Assembly: GCA_027922465.2 (NCBI GenBank)
Contig: BQMF02000282.1
Span: forward strand, 124,001-188,000
Direction of reading: 5' to 3'
Length of the DNA: 64,000 nucleotides
Source of the DNA: Turritopsis dohrnii
Taxonomy: Eukaryota > Cnidaria > Hydrozoa > Anthoathecata > Oceaniidae
In this document: positions 20,557 through 31,844 of the stretch, piece after piece
How the letters are laid out: each line of letters starts with the position of its first letter
Numbering within the stretch: position 1 is the stretch's first letter
Position numbers and translations under genes: made by a program
Notes under the pieces: model-generated
Seen by the model: only the letters and a program-made list of their open reading frames with translations
Database searches by the model: none
What the model was told of the DNA's origin: nothing

Positions 20557-21368
20557 TCAGCGCATGTAGTTTGCAATTATAGCCGGCATTGTGGATACAT
20601 GCTGACACTTCTAAGCCCTGGCGTTTGTTGAATTTCGATCGAAATGACGGTAACCTGAATGTCTCTATGGACCAGAGAAACCTGACAGTGATAAATCACC
20701 CAGACACAATGCTAACCATTCCGCGATATATTCAACTCAACTGCGGGGAAGTGCGCACTCATGCAAGTTTAACAACCAGAACATGAGAGATCTACAACCG
20801 CCGAAGTATATATATACTTCCTCTCAGACGAACTGCGTGGGGTTCGAACACACGACCTTGCTATTGCAAGTTAGCGTTCTTATCCACTAGACTACGCTGA
20901 TCTGTGTGTTATATGTATTGTTAGCTCATTTATGTTATTAAGTTTAAACTGCTACAAACTGCTTTTTACTACAATTGGGGATTTCCCCTGGACATTTTTA
21001 TGAGATATTTAATTGTTTACATTTATGAGTAGTTTGTGGTTATAATAATAATATTTAAAACTGCTTATGTGTTGCTATTTGAGAATTTTTGTTATGTAAT
21101 CAAAATAAAAAATGCCATGTAATCATAACAAAAGCTGAACACGTTTCATAACTCGTATCGCGTTATGAAACAAAGGTCCTAGATGATAATATTAGTAAAT
21201 AGCTATAGTACATTGTGATGCTTAAACTTTATGTAGGGAAATACCCGAAATCATATGATTTTCCATGTTAATATTTTATGTTTATGAGAAAATAATTGAC
21301 AGGGATTCTCGCTTATGATTAGGGGCGACACAATTTCTGCGCTAGAATCGGCACTTTCCTATCTCTAG
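20440..21368 (-). repeat. Polinton right terminal inverted repeat
   Basis: Reverse complement of 6914-7695, longer by about 150 bp because of extra sequence at about 21055-21210 (containing CGTATCGCGTTATGAAAC). It carries the tRNA-like unit on the minus strand and the coding end of the 385-codon ORF. The outermost shared bases are CTAGAGATAGGAAA. Confidence 0.9.
20830..20902 (-). other. tRNA-like sequence in the right TIR
   Basis: The better preserved partner of the unit at 7238-7310: A-box TAGTCTAGTGG, B-box TGTTCGAACCC, and an anticodon-side hairpin CTTGC/GCAAG with a four-base loop. The loop is too short for a normal tRNA. Its presence in both terminal repeats means it was part of the element when it inserted. 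Confidence 0.6.
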
Positions 21369-21406
21369 GCCTGATGCGGAAATTGTTCAAGCCATGAGGT
21401 TTCTAG
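21365..21406. mobile_element. 42-bp palindromic insert flanked by CTAG
   Basis: A 34-bp imperfect palindrome beginning GCCTGATGCGG lies between two CTAG copies, directly at the right Polinton end. The same 42 bp, with one difference, occurs at 41761-41802. It looks like a tiny foldback insert with a CTAG target duplication. Confidence 0.55.
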
Positions 21407-21667
21407 TTTTCTTTTAAAAACAAAAATGTCTAAAAGATGGAAATTGGAAAAATAAAAATAGTATATATATAAAGAAATATTCAGCTTCTTCTGTCATTGA
21501 CTAATATCAAATTCTACAGGGATCGAAGATGCGAGATTAAACTTTTTGACTGGTTCTTCTAGTGATGTTTTAGAGGGAAATAGCTAAAAAAAAAAGACGC
21601 AGAAAAAACAGAAAAAAGCAGAAAAAAGCCTTTTCATATAAAACAACACACAGCAATTGCTATATTA

Positions 21668-22091
21668 CCTTAAGGGGATTTATTTTTGCGTGGACTAATT
21701 TTTGCGAGCCACGGTTTGAGAGCGTTTTGCGTGGATTTATTTTTGCGAGACAGAGCTTCTCAAGGAAAATATTTGGATTTATTTTTGCAAATGTGAACAA
21801 AGTGCAATGCGTGTATTTTATAATAAGCTTAGAAGTAGCAGCGAAAATCACCATTTCCACGCCTGCCACATTGCAGAATCAATGGGTGCTTGATAAGTAC
21901 AAGGAAATAGATAATATACGAAAGGTACGCGGAGCCAAAAAATGAGCAAATAAAATCATAAAATTGTATGTGGATTTTTTTTTTGTGAATTGTTCATGTT
22001 TTGACGTTTTGCGTGGATTTATTTTTGCGAATTTGGCCAAAATTCGCAAAAGTCACATAAATTAATCCACACAAAAAAAATCCCCTTAAGG
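21668..22091 (+). mobile_element. TA-flanked MITE with CCTTAAGGGGATT termini (copy 1)
   Basis: 424 bp with termini CCTTAAGGGGATTT on both ends and TA duplicated outside (21666-21667, 22092-22093). The termini contain repeated TTTTTGCG units. A second, longer copy in the other orientation lies at 35135-36032. It is a shortened derivative of that element and keeps the tail of its coding part near 21840-21945. Confidence 0.88.
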
Positions 22092-22331
22092 TAGGCACAG
22101 TTTGTAAACGTACAATTTTCAGTACTGACACTAAAGGAACAAAAGTATTTGTGCAGAAAAATGGAAACCAAAATAATCATTCACGGTTATATATATCTCC
22201 CTTCTCAAACTCTAAATGGGAAAAACACAAATTTCGTTGAACTCATTGTCATACTTTATTCAAAATTAGGTGCATCTAGAATATTTATTGACTTCGTCAA
22301 CTGCAAAGAATGTTTCTATGACATTACTACT

Positions 22332-22703
22332 TCATTCAATTCTTTGTTCTCTTACACAAATGACTTTTCCAATAAAAAGTTTTGGGTTTAAAAACTTGAA
22401 TTCAAGGAAATTCTTAAGCAAGTCATTTTCCTGCTTGTCAGTTAACTCTTTCATTTGATAATCCTTTATTTTTTGTACAAGATCATTTTTCTGTTGGAAA
22501 AGTGCTTGCTCTTTTCTGATCAAGTCTGCTGCACTGCTGATGTTTACAACTTTGAAATTCTCAAGTGCCTCATGCCAAGCCAGATTTATATGTTTACCTA
22601 CAGCAGATGTGATCTGACTGAAAGATATAGGACTACATTTGGACATCACATCTAACAATAATCTATAGATTTTTGATTTTTTTTTTTGATTTTTTTTTTT
22701 CAA
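22332..22703 (-). CDS. hypothetical ORF of 123 codons, unrecognised
   Basis: Composition looks coding: a helical, Lys/Glu/Gln-rich middle (RKEQALFQQKNDLVQKIKDY). It has no motif I recognise and no clear partner exons. It ends in AT-rich DNA with long T runs (22676-22700), so the N-terminal KKKNQKKKSK part may be an artefact. It may be a remnant of an unknown transposon gene. Confidence 0.3.
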   Translation of the reverse strand: MKKKNQKKKSKIYRLLLDVMSKCSPISFSQITSAVGKHINLAWHEALENFKVVNISSAADLIRKEQALFQQKNDLVQKIKDYQMKELTDKQENDLLKNFLEFKFLNPKLFIGKVICVREQRIE

Positions 22704-22879
22704 GAATGATTTTAAGAAAAGGGATATTTGTATGGAAGCCCATAACTCTCACATGATACAAACAAAAGAAAAAAGAAAAAAATACAAACAAAAAGGAAAT
22801 GTTCACAAATAAGAAAGAATAACATACGAATAAAATTGAAATGCATATAAAAGAAAAAGAACTATACAAATAAAAAACT

Positions 22880-22963
22880 CACGGCAAATTCTGGCGGCAA
22901 ATTCTCACGGCAAATTCTCATGGCAAATTCTTACGGCAAAAACTCACGGCAAATACAAAGACT
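22880..22963. repeat. minisatellite CACGGCAAATTCT
   Basis: Six imperfect units of CACGGCAAATTCT (13-14 bp, variants GGCGGC, CATGGC, TACGGC) in tandem. No gene nearby. Confidence 0.85.
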
Positions 22964-23442
22964 CAAAAATTTATGGTGTGTTTCGGCCTTTACAAGACGT
23001 TTTACGTACATGTTTTCAATCAAAGGGAAAAGAATGCATAAACAAGCCGGATTTTCGTTCCACAAATTCGACAGTGTGCGTGAATGCACATCTTTATCAA
23101 AGGGGAAGAAAAAATGTTATTTTTGTTGGTTTTTTCAAAAAAACTAATGCAACAAATCCTATCAATAAAATGTACTTTTTAGTTATACTGCGATTCAAGA
23201 TCTTTCCCCCGCAATATTTCAAATGTCAAAATTTTACTAGCCATATCCCCCAAACTCGTTTTGATATGGTAATTTTATATGTGATGTGGTAATTTGAAAA
23301 TTATCACAAATTGGCCTATAGCATCTTTCAGTTACAAAAAATGTTTTATCAAGAAATTGGCATGCCACAATATAAAGAATGAAAACGAAGTTGGGTTTGA
23401 TAGTCTGGTGTATTCAAGGGTTTCATTTTGTGAACATGAGAC

Positions 23443-23472
23443 CTAGGAGGATAGATAGATAGATCCTCCTAG
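23443..23472. repeat. perfect 10-bp hairpin around a GATA run
   Basis: CTAGGAGGAT and ATCCTCCTAG form perfect arms around AGATAGATAG. It could form a strong stem-loop; no gene context. Confidence 0.8.
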
Positions 23473-23858
23473 ATGAGACAGAGATGGAAAAGAGAAGGAG
23501 TAACAAGATAAAACAAAATGTTTTATGAATCAATCATTTTTAGTTCTTTCATACATAAGACTGACTCAAAAATTGTAAATGTAGCCTGAATAAAATTATC
23601 TAATAAAAAAGTGGGTTCTTCCAAAAGCATGAGGAAGTCGAACCAACAATAAATACAGGTATCTTCCAAACACTGAATGGGTCAAATGTTCCTTTCAAAT
23701 GAATTATATCTTTGAATCAATGTTTCCTGATAAAGTATATATTAGTTTATAACCACAATGGCTGGAAATGCCCAACACTGCATATCGACATTCTTTAGTT
23801 CAACAGTTCCACTGTTTCAAGTATATGTACCAGATATTCGACAGTTATAATGTTTCAC

Positions 23859-24507
23859 CATGGACGTATAAAAAGAGAAGGACTCACAACTCATTTCAAT
23901 AGCTATTCAATTCTATTGTTAAAATCCATTGTGTCGGCATCCCTTTCATACCAAAGCGCGTCTCGCATTTCACTGGATTTTTGTTGAGACGAACGATTAT
24001 TTACGTGCCAATCCAAACGCGGAAAACTGAAATATCAGAGGAATTAAGACTCATTAGCTTTCAAAACACTTTTATTCATTGTTCAAAGCCACAGACGACG
24101 ATATTTAATCGTTTTTAAAATGTCTGTGAGTTTGCTAGAAGATTTTACAAGTGAAAATAGAAGAAAATCATGGCACAGCGTCTCTGCATGTTATGAAGTT
24201 AATATTTGCGCCTCAAAAATGCCTAAGCTACACAGAACAGAGAGATAGTTTATCTATCTTTTCTGAAAGTTTCAAGTCTGAAGCTTTAGGAACTCCTAAG
24301 GAATCATACTTTTAGTTTTGGTGTTTTTCAACAGTTTTCGTATTTATAACAAAAGGCTGCTAGTGTGGAAGCCAATGGAAACATGTATTTTTAACAGCAC
24401 TTGAGGGAGTTTCAAAACTGCTTTTGTCAAAATTTCAATAAAGCGAGGCGAGCTTGTTTGAATAGATTTATAAAAGTTGTAAGTCCTTCTCTTTTTATAC
24501 GTCCATG
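23859..24507. mobile_element. 649-bp MITE with CATGGACGTATAAAAAG ends (copy 1)
   Basis: TIRs CATGGACGTATAAAAAGAG at both ends, with the seven-base duplication GTTTCAC outside (23852-23858, 24508-24514). Nearly identical to 46101-46748, so both are recent. No ORF. A 7-8 bp duplication fits hAT- or Mutator-type mobilisation. Confidence 0.93.
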
Positions 24508-24854
24508 GTTTCACCCAATTCATACATTGATATTGATTACTCTTGGTAATGCCTTATACGCCTAAAATAGTAAAATCAAACAGGCAAATTAATAAAAACA
24601 ACATAAATTTGCCATTCACAAAATGATATGTAAATATCACATGTATATAATAGTTATATAATTATATTTCTAGATAGGAATTCAAGTAGCATACGTAAAG
24701 TTGTAGAAAACTAAAGGATCTACACAATAAGTCTGTTTATTTTCTATTTCATGTGAAAACTGTTCACATGTAAAAATTCTTCTGCTTACATACTTTTTTA
24801 CAAAGCCAGTTCAAAACAAGTATAAACAGATAAAAAAACCTACCTAAAGGCTGA

Positions 24855-25545
24855 AATACACTATCATTTTTCAATGATCAGTTTTCAATGATAATTGAAA
24901 AATGACAGTGTATTCAGAAAAAAATGTCATTTTTTACACTCTAATTTTCAATGACATTGAAAAATGATAAGTTGAACATGTTCAACTTTTAATTTTTCAA
25001 TGTCATTTTTTTTCTATTGTTTCGAATCGAATCTATTGTTTTCGCGCACGTGTTCGTTGCACGCACTGTGATATTAGATAAACATAAACGAAAACAACAT
25101 TTTGAAGACTTTTACAGGCGAAAATGAAGATGCAAGAAGCAACTGAAACATTTATTAAAATTTGGAGGAGTCAACCAAGTTTTAATCGCATGTAAATAGC
25201 TTCGCAAAATTCAGGGATGAACTTGGACAATGTGCTTTAACTTGAACAGGGTTTGGGTCTCGTGTTTTTTTGTAATATCAACGTCTAAGAGATGAAGCAG
25301 CCCATCGAAAATATTCGGTGGCATTCTTAAAAATCTTGTATATTCTCCGATTTCCCCCACACGTAGTTCATGCTTGAGGGTATTATAGATGCCAAGTTCA
25401 TTTCGTCTATTTAGCCATGCCTTTACCCATGCACTTCTTTTTTTTGTTGTTTTCTGCGTTCAACTCTCTTTTTTGATAAAATGTAAACAACGACAGCAGC
25501 TGCTATTTCTTCCTCGGGTACATGTTTGTAATTTTCAATGATAGT
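24855..25545. mobile_element. candidate MITE with AATACACTATCATT ends
   Basis: AATACACTATCATT at the left and its reverse complement at the right, about 690 bp apart. The left end is itself a stem-loop (24855-24914), and further AATGACATTGAAAAATGA foldbacks follow. The target duplication is unclear. Confidence 0.45.
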
Positions 25546-26992
25546 GTATTCGCGCCAAAATTTTTAATTTTCAATTTCAATACCATTTCAATTTTGAAGA
25601 AAAGATGTCGGCCAGTTGCCATGGCAACTGGTAACTAAGGAAAAACTGAAAATTGCTTACTTTGCCCCGGAAAAGATTTCTCTTTACGTAAACCATTAAA
25701 TGACTTGAAACTTTGCACAAAGGCACTTCACATGTGGTTCTACAAAATGAGCAGACAACGTTTTCAAATTTTATTCCATTGCTTCGGTAGCCCTGCTGAA
25801 ATTTTATGTTGAAAAAATTGTCAAAATTGATGAATTCGTCGACTCATAATTCAAAAACTAAGACCAGTATCAAAAAGTTGTCTGTTCATTTTGTGTATCA
25901 TAATGGTAAGACCACTTTCTGAAAATTTCATGAAATTTCGTTGAATGGTTGCGGAGATATTTTTTCCGGCGTGCAAAAAATATGCAAATTGAGAAAAAAC
26001 AGCAAAAAGTCTGATACACAAAAAATTTTACACCTTTTTATGTTTGGTGGGCTGAAATAATGCAAAAATTGTCTAAAAAGCTCTTGATGATAGCTCCTAA
26101 TATAAAAATAGATCTCGTTTTCATTATCACATTAATAATTACTATGTGTCATCGGTTTCGCTATATTCATTAATGTCGTTAAGTGCTCTAATCCTGAATG
26201 ATCGTGACTCTATGTTCTCATTGTTTAGGTAGCTCTTATATTTACACCAATCCTTTGTTGCTACTCAACACACATCTTTAGATGTTTTAAAGTGTTTATC
26301 AAATCCACAATCATAACAAATTAAAAATAAACATACGCATAATCCTTTTCTATCGGATTCGGTCTCATTTAATGATAAAGTTGATGCAAAACATTTCTCG
26401 GGCAAAACAATTCATTGAATTAGTTTGATAAAATCTCTAAGTCTATCATTCTATAGCCATTCAGTTTGTTTTCTTTTAATATTTGTAGTTTTTCAACCTT
26501 TCTGAAGGAAGCAGTGTCCATATTTATATGATTTGATTGGGTATTCACAATATTGACATTGGTGTCGCCTCTTATTATTGTTGATGGCTTGTCATCATTA
26601 TCACTATATTTACAGAATTTTCAACACCATATCCATCATCCATATTTACGGTATTCACACTTTCTCGTTTCCTCCTTCCATAAAACCTTCTTTTCTCATA
26701 GAATAACGGTGTGTTGACATTTTGATACGATCTAGTTTCAATTTTCCCATTTTAACCAACTCTGGAAGACTCAAATACTTCAGTGCATTATGAGAAGGTC
26801 GTGTTTAGAATGTATAGGCCATAGTAGGTGCCGTGAATACCGACACAGGATTTTCCCGACAGACGGTGCCGGCACGTTTTTACTTATTTATTTATTGCGC
26901 AATTTACGCACTTGTGGTGGAGGATCATAAATGGGATTGACTATTGCTTCACAAAATAGTAGTTTTAGGAATTCTTATAAAAAGATACGACA
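25546..26992. other. non-coding stretch
   Basis: AT-rich, with no ORF or TIR pair that I can support. Confidence 0.5.
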
Positions 26993-27830
26993 TTATAGTG
27001 TTTTTCTTCTTTTCTTTTTTTCACACACCAAAAATACCCTACTCATTCCGCTTACAAAGAAAAACTCGTCATAAAACAACAGAATTTTACATTTTTCAAA
27101 GTGAAAATATTTTTGAACAAGGTCGCAAATTAAAACGCAAAGTCCACAAATCCACTTTTCATGTTCCCTTTCGCACTTGAACACTTTGTTTGGTATCTTT
27201 ATACATTTTCGGTGATACCACTCGCAACATTTGGAACACTTGGCCATAAAGTTTCCATCACTTTTATCTACATCTTCATCAAAGAAAACGTCACGACAAA
27301 CACAAAACACTTGGTGCTTCTCAACGCCAAATTTGGTTTTCGGCACCCTACACTCAGTTTTTGGAAACGGAGTAAACTCTTGGAGTTGCAGACAGGTAAA
27401 AACTATGTTTCTTTGTTTTCAAAGTAAATGTATGATCCTTAGCTAATCTTTTCATTTTTTCCTGTTTGTACTTCTCCTTTTGAGAATTCGCTTTATCCAT
27501 TCCCTGATGACACTGACATTCTCTTTTGCCAAGCCAGATGTATGGTGTCAAAGGGAGACCTTCATTAGCAGAGCAGTGTTCCCAACAAATCTGGGGCAAT
27601 TTTGAATTAGATTGCAAAATATTACGAAGTGTAACTAAAATAGAAAATACATCTGATTTCTTCATATGGGAAATACTGAGCCGCATTACCGTAATTACTG
27701 ATCTATCGACTCTCTCGAATGAGCGCCCAGCATATATTTTGAAACTAACAGATAAGATAATGCTTGCATTATTGATTTTTTATTCCACCCGCTTTAAGTC
27801 AAACCATACAGTTCTTTCGACATGACAGTC
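26993..27830 (-). pseudogene. decayed PHD-finger protein fragment
   Basis: The minus-strand frame 26993-27346 carries a Cys4-His-Cys3 PHD pattern: FCVC, then CSKCCEWYHRKC, then WICGLC. Upstream, frame 27354-27686 (with LTPYIWLGKRECQCHQGMDK and a Lys-rich linker) reads coherently and extends to about 27780 without a Met, followed by another coding-like piece in a different frame to about 27830. At least two frame changes are needed. PHD fingers bind histone tails, and several transposon families carry one; a transposon origin is likelier than a host gene because nothing else host-like is near. The family is not identified. Confidence 0.5.
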
Positions 27831-29393
27831 TCAATCAGTTTGATTACTCCTTCATCAATGTAATTGAATAATAACTCTAATGACTAGTGGTATAATGTAT
27901 TGTTTTTAATTTTGTGAACTGAATACACTTTTATGTTATAACACTTTTATGATGAACTTCCTTTCCATAATTCAACATCATGGTTTTTTTTAAGTCTTAG
28001 CTCGTCAGCATCTGATGTCATAGCCTTTACTAAGTGGAATATTTTTTTCGAATCCCAAAGATGCATATATACCCTTTTCAATTGTGCACACACATGAAAA
28101 CCCAATTTATGAGAAAATATATTCTTTAAAACCTTTGGAGAAAATGTTATAATATAACCGACATCTAATAAATTGAAAGCAATTCTGACCTAACAAAGGA
28201 CTTCCCTTTTCGCAAATGATGCAAACCTCTTCCAAAATGCCAGATCTAGTTTTATTCTATGTGATCTTAATGCACCAGGAAATTTGGGTAAAGCTTTTGA
28301 TTGGAACAGCTAGGTTTGACTAATGTACTTGATAACTTCTTACTACTTGCAACCCTTCCTTGCTCTTTCCATTTTAGACACTATCTGTGAATTTTCTGTA
28401 GCAACTGCTATGATAGTGTAAACTGAAATCTAACTGACTATTCTGGGTATTAACTAAAAAGGTAAACAATGCTACCTTAAGCATAGGATAGAGATACGTA
28501 GATTATAAAGCAGCATCTAATAGAGACTAATAAGGCTGATTATAATATTTTATAGGATTTCGATACAAAAAACACATTTATATACATTCAGTAAAATTTA
28601 GCCTTAGCCTTTAATTGGTTTTCAATTACAATGGTTTTTGTGTGCCTAAACCCTCGTTAAGCAGTGCTACTGTTTAGGCTTTCATATTTTTCGATAGTTA
28701 TATTTAAACAATATTCAAACAGCAGCCATCCTCCAGGCAGGAGAGGAGAGAGGGGATGATAAATAACAAACCTGACGACACGCTGAACCAGCTCCTCTGG
28801 TGATGCTAACCACTGTTCATAAGAATTTTAAAAAGTATCAAAGGTCTTCTGCAATATTTTGTTTACTGTTTCTTCATTATTGTTCCCAGAAAAATGAAGA
28901 AAGGATTCCACCTTAAAGCTATCCCCTAACAACGTGTGGTGAGCAATTATTTATCATAACTAAAGTTGGCATCTTTAGTTTTTTTACCGATATTATCTTA
29001 CAGACCTGAAATATAAGCACATTCTAATTGCAAGCTCGACCGAAACATAAGTCTGTAAAATATGCACTAGAACATAACACTAAGAATCGTTCACATACGA
29101 AACAAAACGATAGACCCGATAAACTGGAACTTTAGACCCAATTTACAAACAAAGGGACCAGGTTATGAGTGGGAACTTTTTGGTTCTGTTATCAATAATA
29201 TTTAACTCGAGGATTTCTGCACAGAAACTGTGGTCTGCAAGTTGTACAGCGGGCATGACAAGTTTTTGCGGCACAGACGCCGGCCTAGAGGGAGATAGCA
29301 GTGAAATTAGATTTTATCGATAATAGTAAGTAAAAAGTTTACAAGGTTTATAATTATGAATTAATTTCTAAGATTATTCTTATTGATTATTGG
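27831..29393. other. non-coding stretch
   Basis: AT-rich sequence without a supportable gene. The first exon of the downstream MADF gene may once have lain here but is not recognisable. Confidence 0.45.
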
Positions 29394-30905
29394 ATTTCTG
29401 CGAAAGCAAGAAATACATTAAAACCGGCTCTGTTCTTTTTCTTCTTCTTCTTACTGTCCAAACCTAGCGGTTTTTTGTATATTTCGTGCGTGCGTTTACA
29501 TGAAACTAAAACACCGTGCAATGCATCTCATGTCAACTAGCGAAGAAACCCTTTTAGATTTACAAAAGTTTCTTTGATTAATATTAAATGGATTTTAAAA
29601 GAAGAAATACATATTTTAAGATGAAAAAAGAAAATCTGTAGAAGAAACTTCGAGTTATCTTGAATTGTGATCATTTTGAAGTTCTCAACGTTTTGTAAAC
29701 AGAAGGGTGAAAAAGGTATACATTTTTTTGTTTTTAAGTGAAAACATAAACACCTTCGTTTGTTTTGGTATATGGGTTGTTACTCTTTTTAAGCTTTGGA
29801 TACTGAAGCTCAGCTCTTCAGCTCCAACATCAAAAATGTGTGTCTACTCTGCACCACTTACATACTTTTAATGTTTGATGTTAATGTTTTAATGTTTTTA
29901 ATGTTTCAATGTTTGATCAATTTTTAAGTTATACTGTCAATGCCCCTTATTACTAATGGCTTTCTTAATCACAATAGCAAATTAAATCTTCTTCCAACTG
30001 TCTGTAAATTCAAAACACTGCACATCATGTAACAATACAAAACTGTCCTTTCAGCATATATATAAGTATATACTTTTAATGATCAAAATTTTTGTTTACC
30101 TTTTTTGTTTGCAATCTTGAGAATTTTGATGGTAATTAAGAACATTGGCAGTAGTGTTAAAAAATATGATTTATATACGTAATCACTGTGATATCTGAAA
30201 AGATGAATATAAGCTTAATATCATTTCTTACCCCCAAAATAAAGGATGTTTTATGTCATTCAGATCAATTAAGTTTATCGGTGTTGTATACATACATTAT
30301 TGTTTCATATAGTGTCAATTGCACTTTTGCAATGTCCTGAGGTGCATACGAAATCAGAAATGCAATGTTATGTTTTAAAAATCATTCAACCGATTTTTCA
30401 AATTTCTTAAAGAGTTTTTATAAACAGGATACGAATGTTAACATAGATCAAGAACATTTGTAAATACATGCCGTATTACTAATCAAACTAAAACAGAAAT
30501 TTCTGATTTCGGTTATATGTTGATTTTGGTCTATGTGGATGTGATTTGCATGACCAAAATTTGCTTGCTTTTTTGTGCTACTAGGAAAATTAACACATTA
30601 ACATTAAGTATCAAATACAGAACTTTGAGAGTTTATGAGTCAATATATCCTTAATATTATTTCGTAATAACAAAATAAAGAATATTTTATTTCATTCAGA
30701 TGTAATCCAGTTTATTGGCTGTGTATACATTATGAGTCTCACATAGTGCCAATTATCTTTTGATAAATGTAATTTAGAAATGTATGTTTTATTTTGCAAA
30801 TCATATAACCTTTTTCAAATTTCAAGTTAACATATGGTCTTTTATTTTTCATACCTCAGCATATTTCGCAGAAATCCTTATGTCTGTTAAGGCATCTTGT
30901 TATTA
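29394..30905 (-). mobile_element. inverted copy of the 3.2-kb non-coding repeat family (shortened)
   Basis: Read on the minus strand it starts AACAAGATGCCTTAACAG (about 30905), continues GGATTTCTGCGAAATATGCTG, shares a block with 48100-48140 (TTCTTTATTTTGTT), and ends near CTAGGTTTGGACAGTAAG (29455) followed by a GAA-rich tail. These landmarks match copies at 47.9-51.1 kb and 61.6-63.8 kb. There is no ORF. Part of it is duplicated internally (about 30200-30420 and 30640-30840). Confidence 0.75.
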
Positions 30906-31671
30906 TTAAGATGCATTTCGTTGATTATAGGTGAAAAAGCACAAAAATTCTTTCAAATTTTGAAGAAAAGATATTTGAAAAAAAGATGCGAACTTATTAA
31001 ACTTTCAAAGAAATCCGGTACTTCGGCAGAAGCTGTGGCTAAAGCTGAAAGAAACTTCCAGTCATACCTCTTTCTCTCTTGGCTTGATAATTTTGTACAG
31101 ATACGGGAAGGAAGGACCAATGTAGTATCAGCGTTAGAAGACGAACAAAAGAGCGAATTTGATATTGAGAGTTCTCTGCCAATTTCTATAAATGAAAGTG
31201 ATACAGAAAGTGTTGCTGAGAATGTACAGTTGCATCCGAAAATAAAGAAAACAAACATAGAAAAAAATAACTTCAATTCAGAGGTGCATACTACGGAACT
31301 AGCAGTAATGAAAAGTTTACAGTTAAGTTTAGCTGCTAAACGAAAAAATGAAAACTTCGAAGACACAGCAGAAGATTTATTTTGCAAGCAACTCGCTGTT
31401 GCCACCATTGGAAAGATGTCTTGCTCAGCAAGAATTACAGCAAACGATCTTTAAACATAAATTTTCATTTTTGCAGAAAGAGCAAAGCCAAACCAGTCAT
31501 TCAACAACAACAAACAGCAGTATTAGCAGCCCTGAATTATTATCACCACCTTTAATTGAACGGCGTAATACCTCAAATATGCAAGGAGATCGTTCCAGCT
31601 GGCTTAGACAGCTTGCTGATCAGGCGATAAACTATGAAGTTTTGACGCTAAAAAACAATTCTTCATATTGA
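30897..31671 (+). pseudogene. Harbinger MADF/BESS DNA-binding protein, partial and frameshifted
   Basis: The first visible exon follows a possible acceptor (GATTATAG, about 30920-30930) and encodes a MADF-like C-terminal half (RYLKKRCELIKLSKKSGTSA and FLSWLDNFVQ). An acidic linker and a BESS-like end follow (DLFCKQLAVATIGKMS). The frame shifts near 31425 into the second frame, which supplies the rest of the BESS motif and a Ser/Thr-rich tail. In Harbinger elements this Myb-like partner brings the transposase to the ends. The N-terminal MADF exon is missing. It faces the HARBI1-type gene tail to tail. Confidence 0.62.
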
Positions 31672-31844
31672 TATCTCTTTTCTAAACTTTTTCACCGTTA
31701 AAATACTTTACATGTTTTTGTATTTTGCCTTTACTTGTTGACATATATTGTTAGTACTTTGCTGAAGTTCTTCTTATGTAGTCCCATTGCCATGGTACAC
31801 TACCAGCCGCACTCTTTACATACACTTTTAAATGTTCACGTAAT

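Larger units (their letters stand above)
6914..21368. mobile_element. degenerate Polinton/Maverick (adintovirus-like) element
   Basis: The element is bounded by long inverted repeats, with inner edges near 7695 and 20440. Between them lie the hallmark genes: family B DNA polymerase, retroviral-type integrase, A32-like packaging ATPase, double jelly-roll major capsid and single jelly-roll minor capsid protein, plus about nine accessory ORFs. Polymerase, integrase, both capsid genes and several small genes carry frameshifts, stops or a deletion, so this copy cannot make a full set of proteins. No six-base target duplication is obvious: flanks are CCCTCT on the left and AGGCCT on the right if ends are placed at AGAGATAGG. 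A maturation protease was not recognised. Confidence 0.95.

Noticed and set aside
6910..21372. Six-base target duplication for the Polinton
   Set aside because: The candidate flanks CCCTCT and AGGCCT do not match, and a 42-bp palindrome sits at the right end, so no duplication can be claimed.
22663..22869. Phe/Ser-rich minus-strand ORF
   Set aside because: Translation of poly-purine/poly-pyrimidine sequence.
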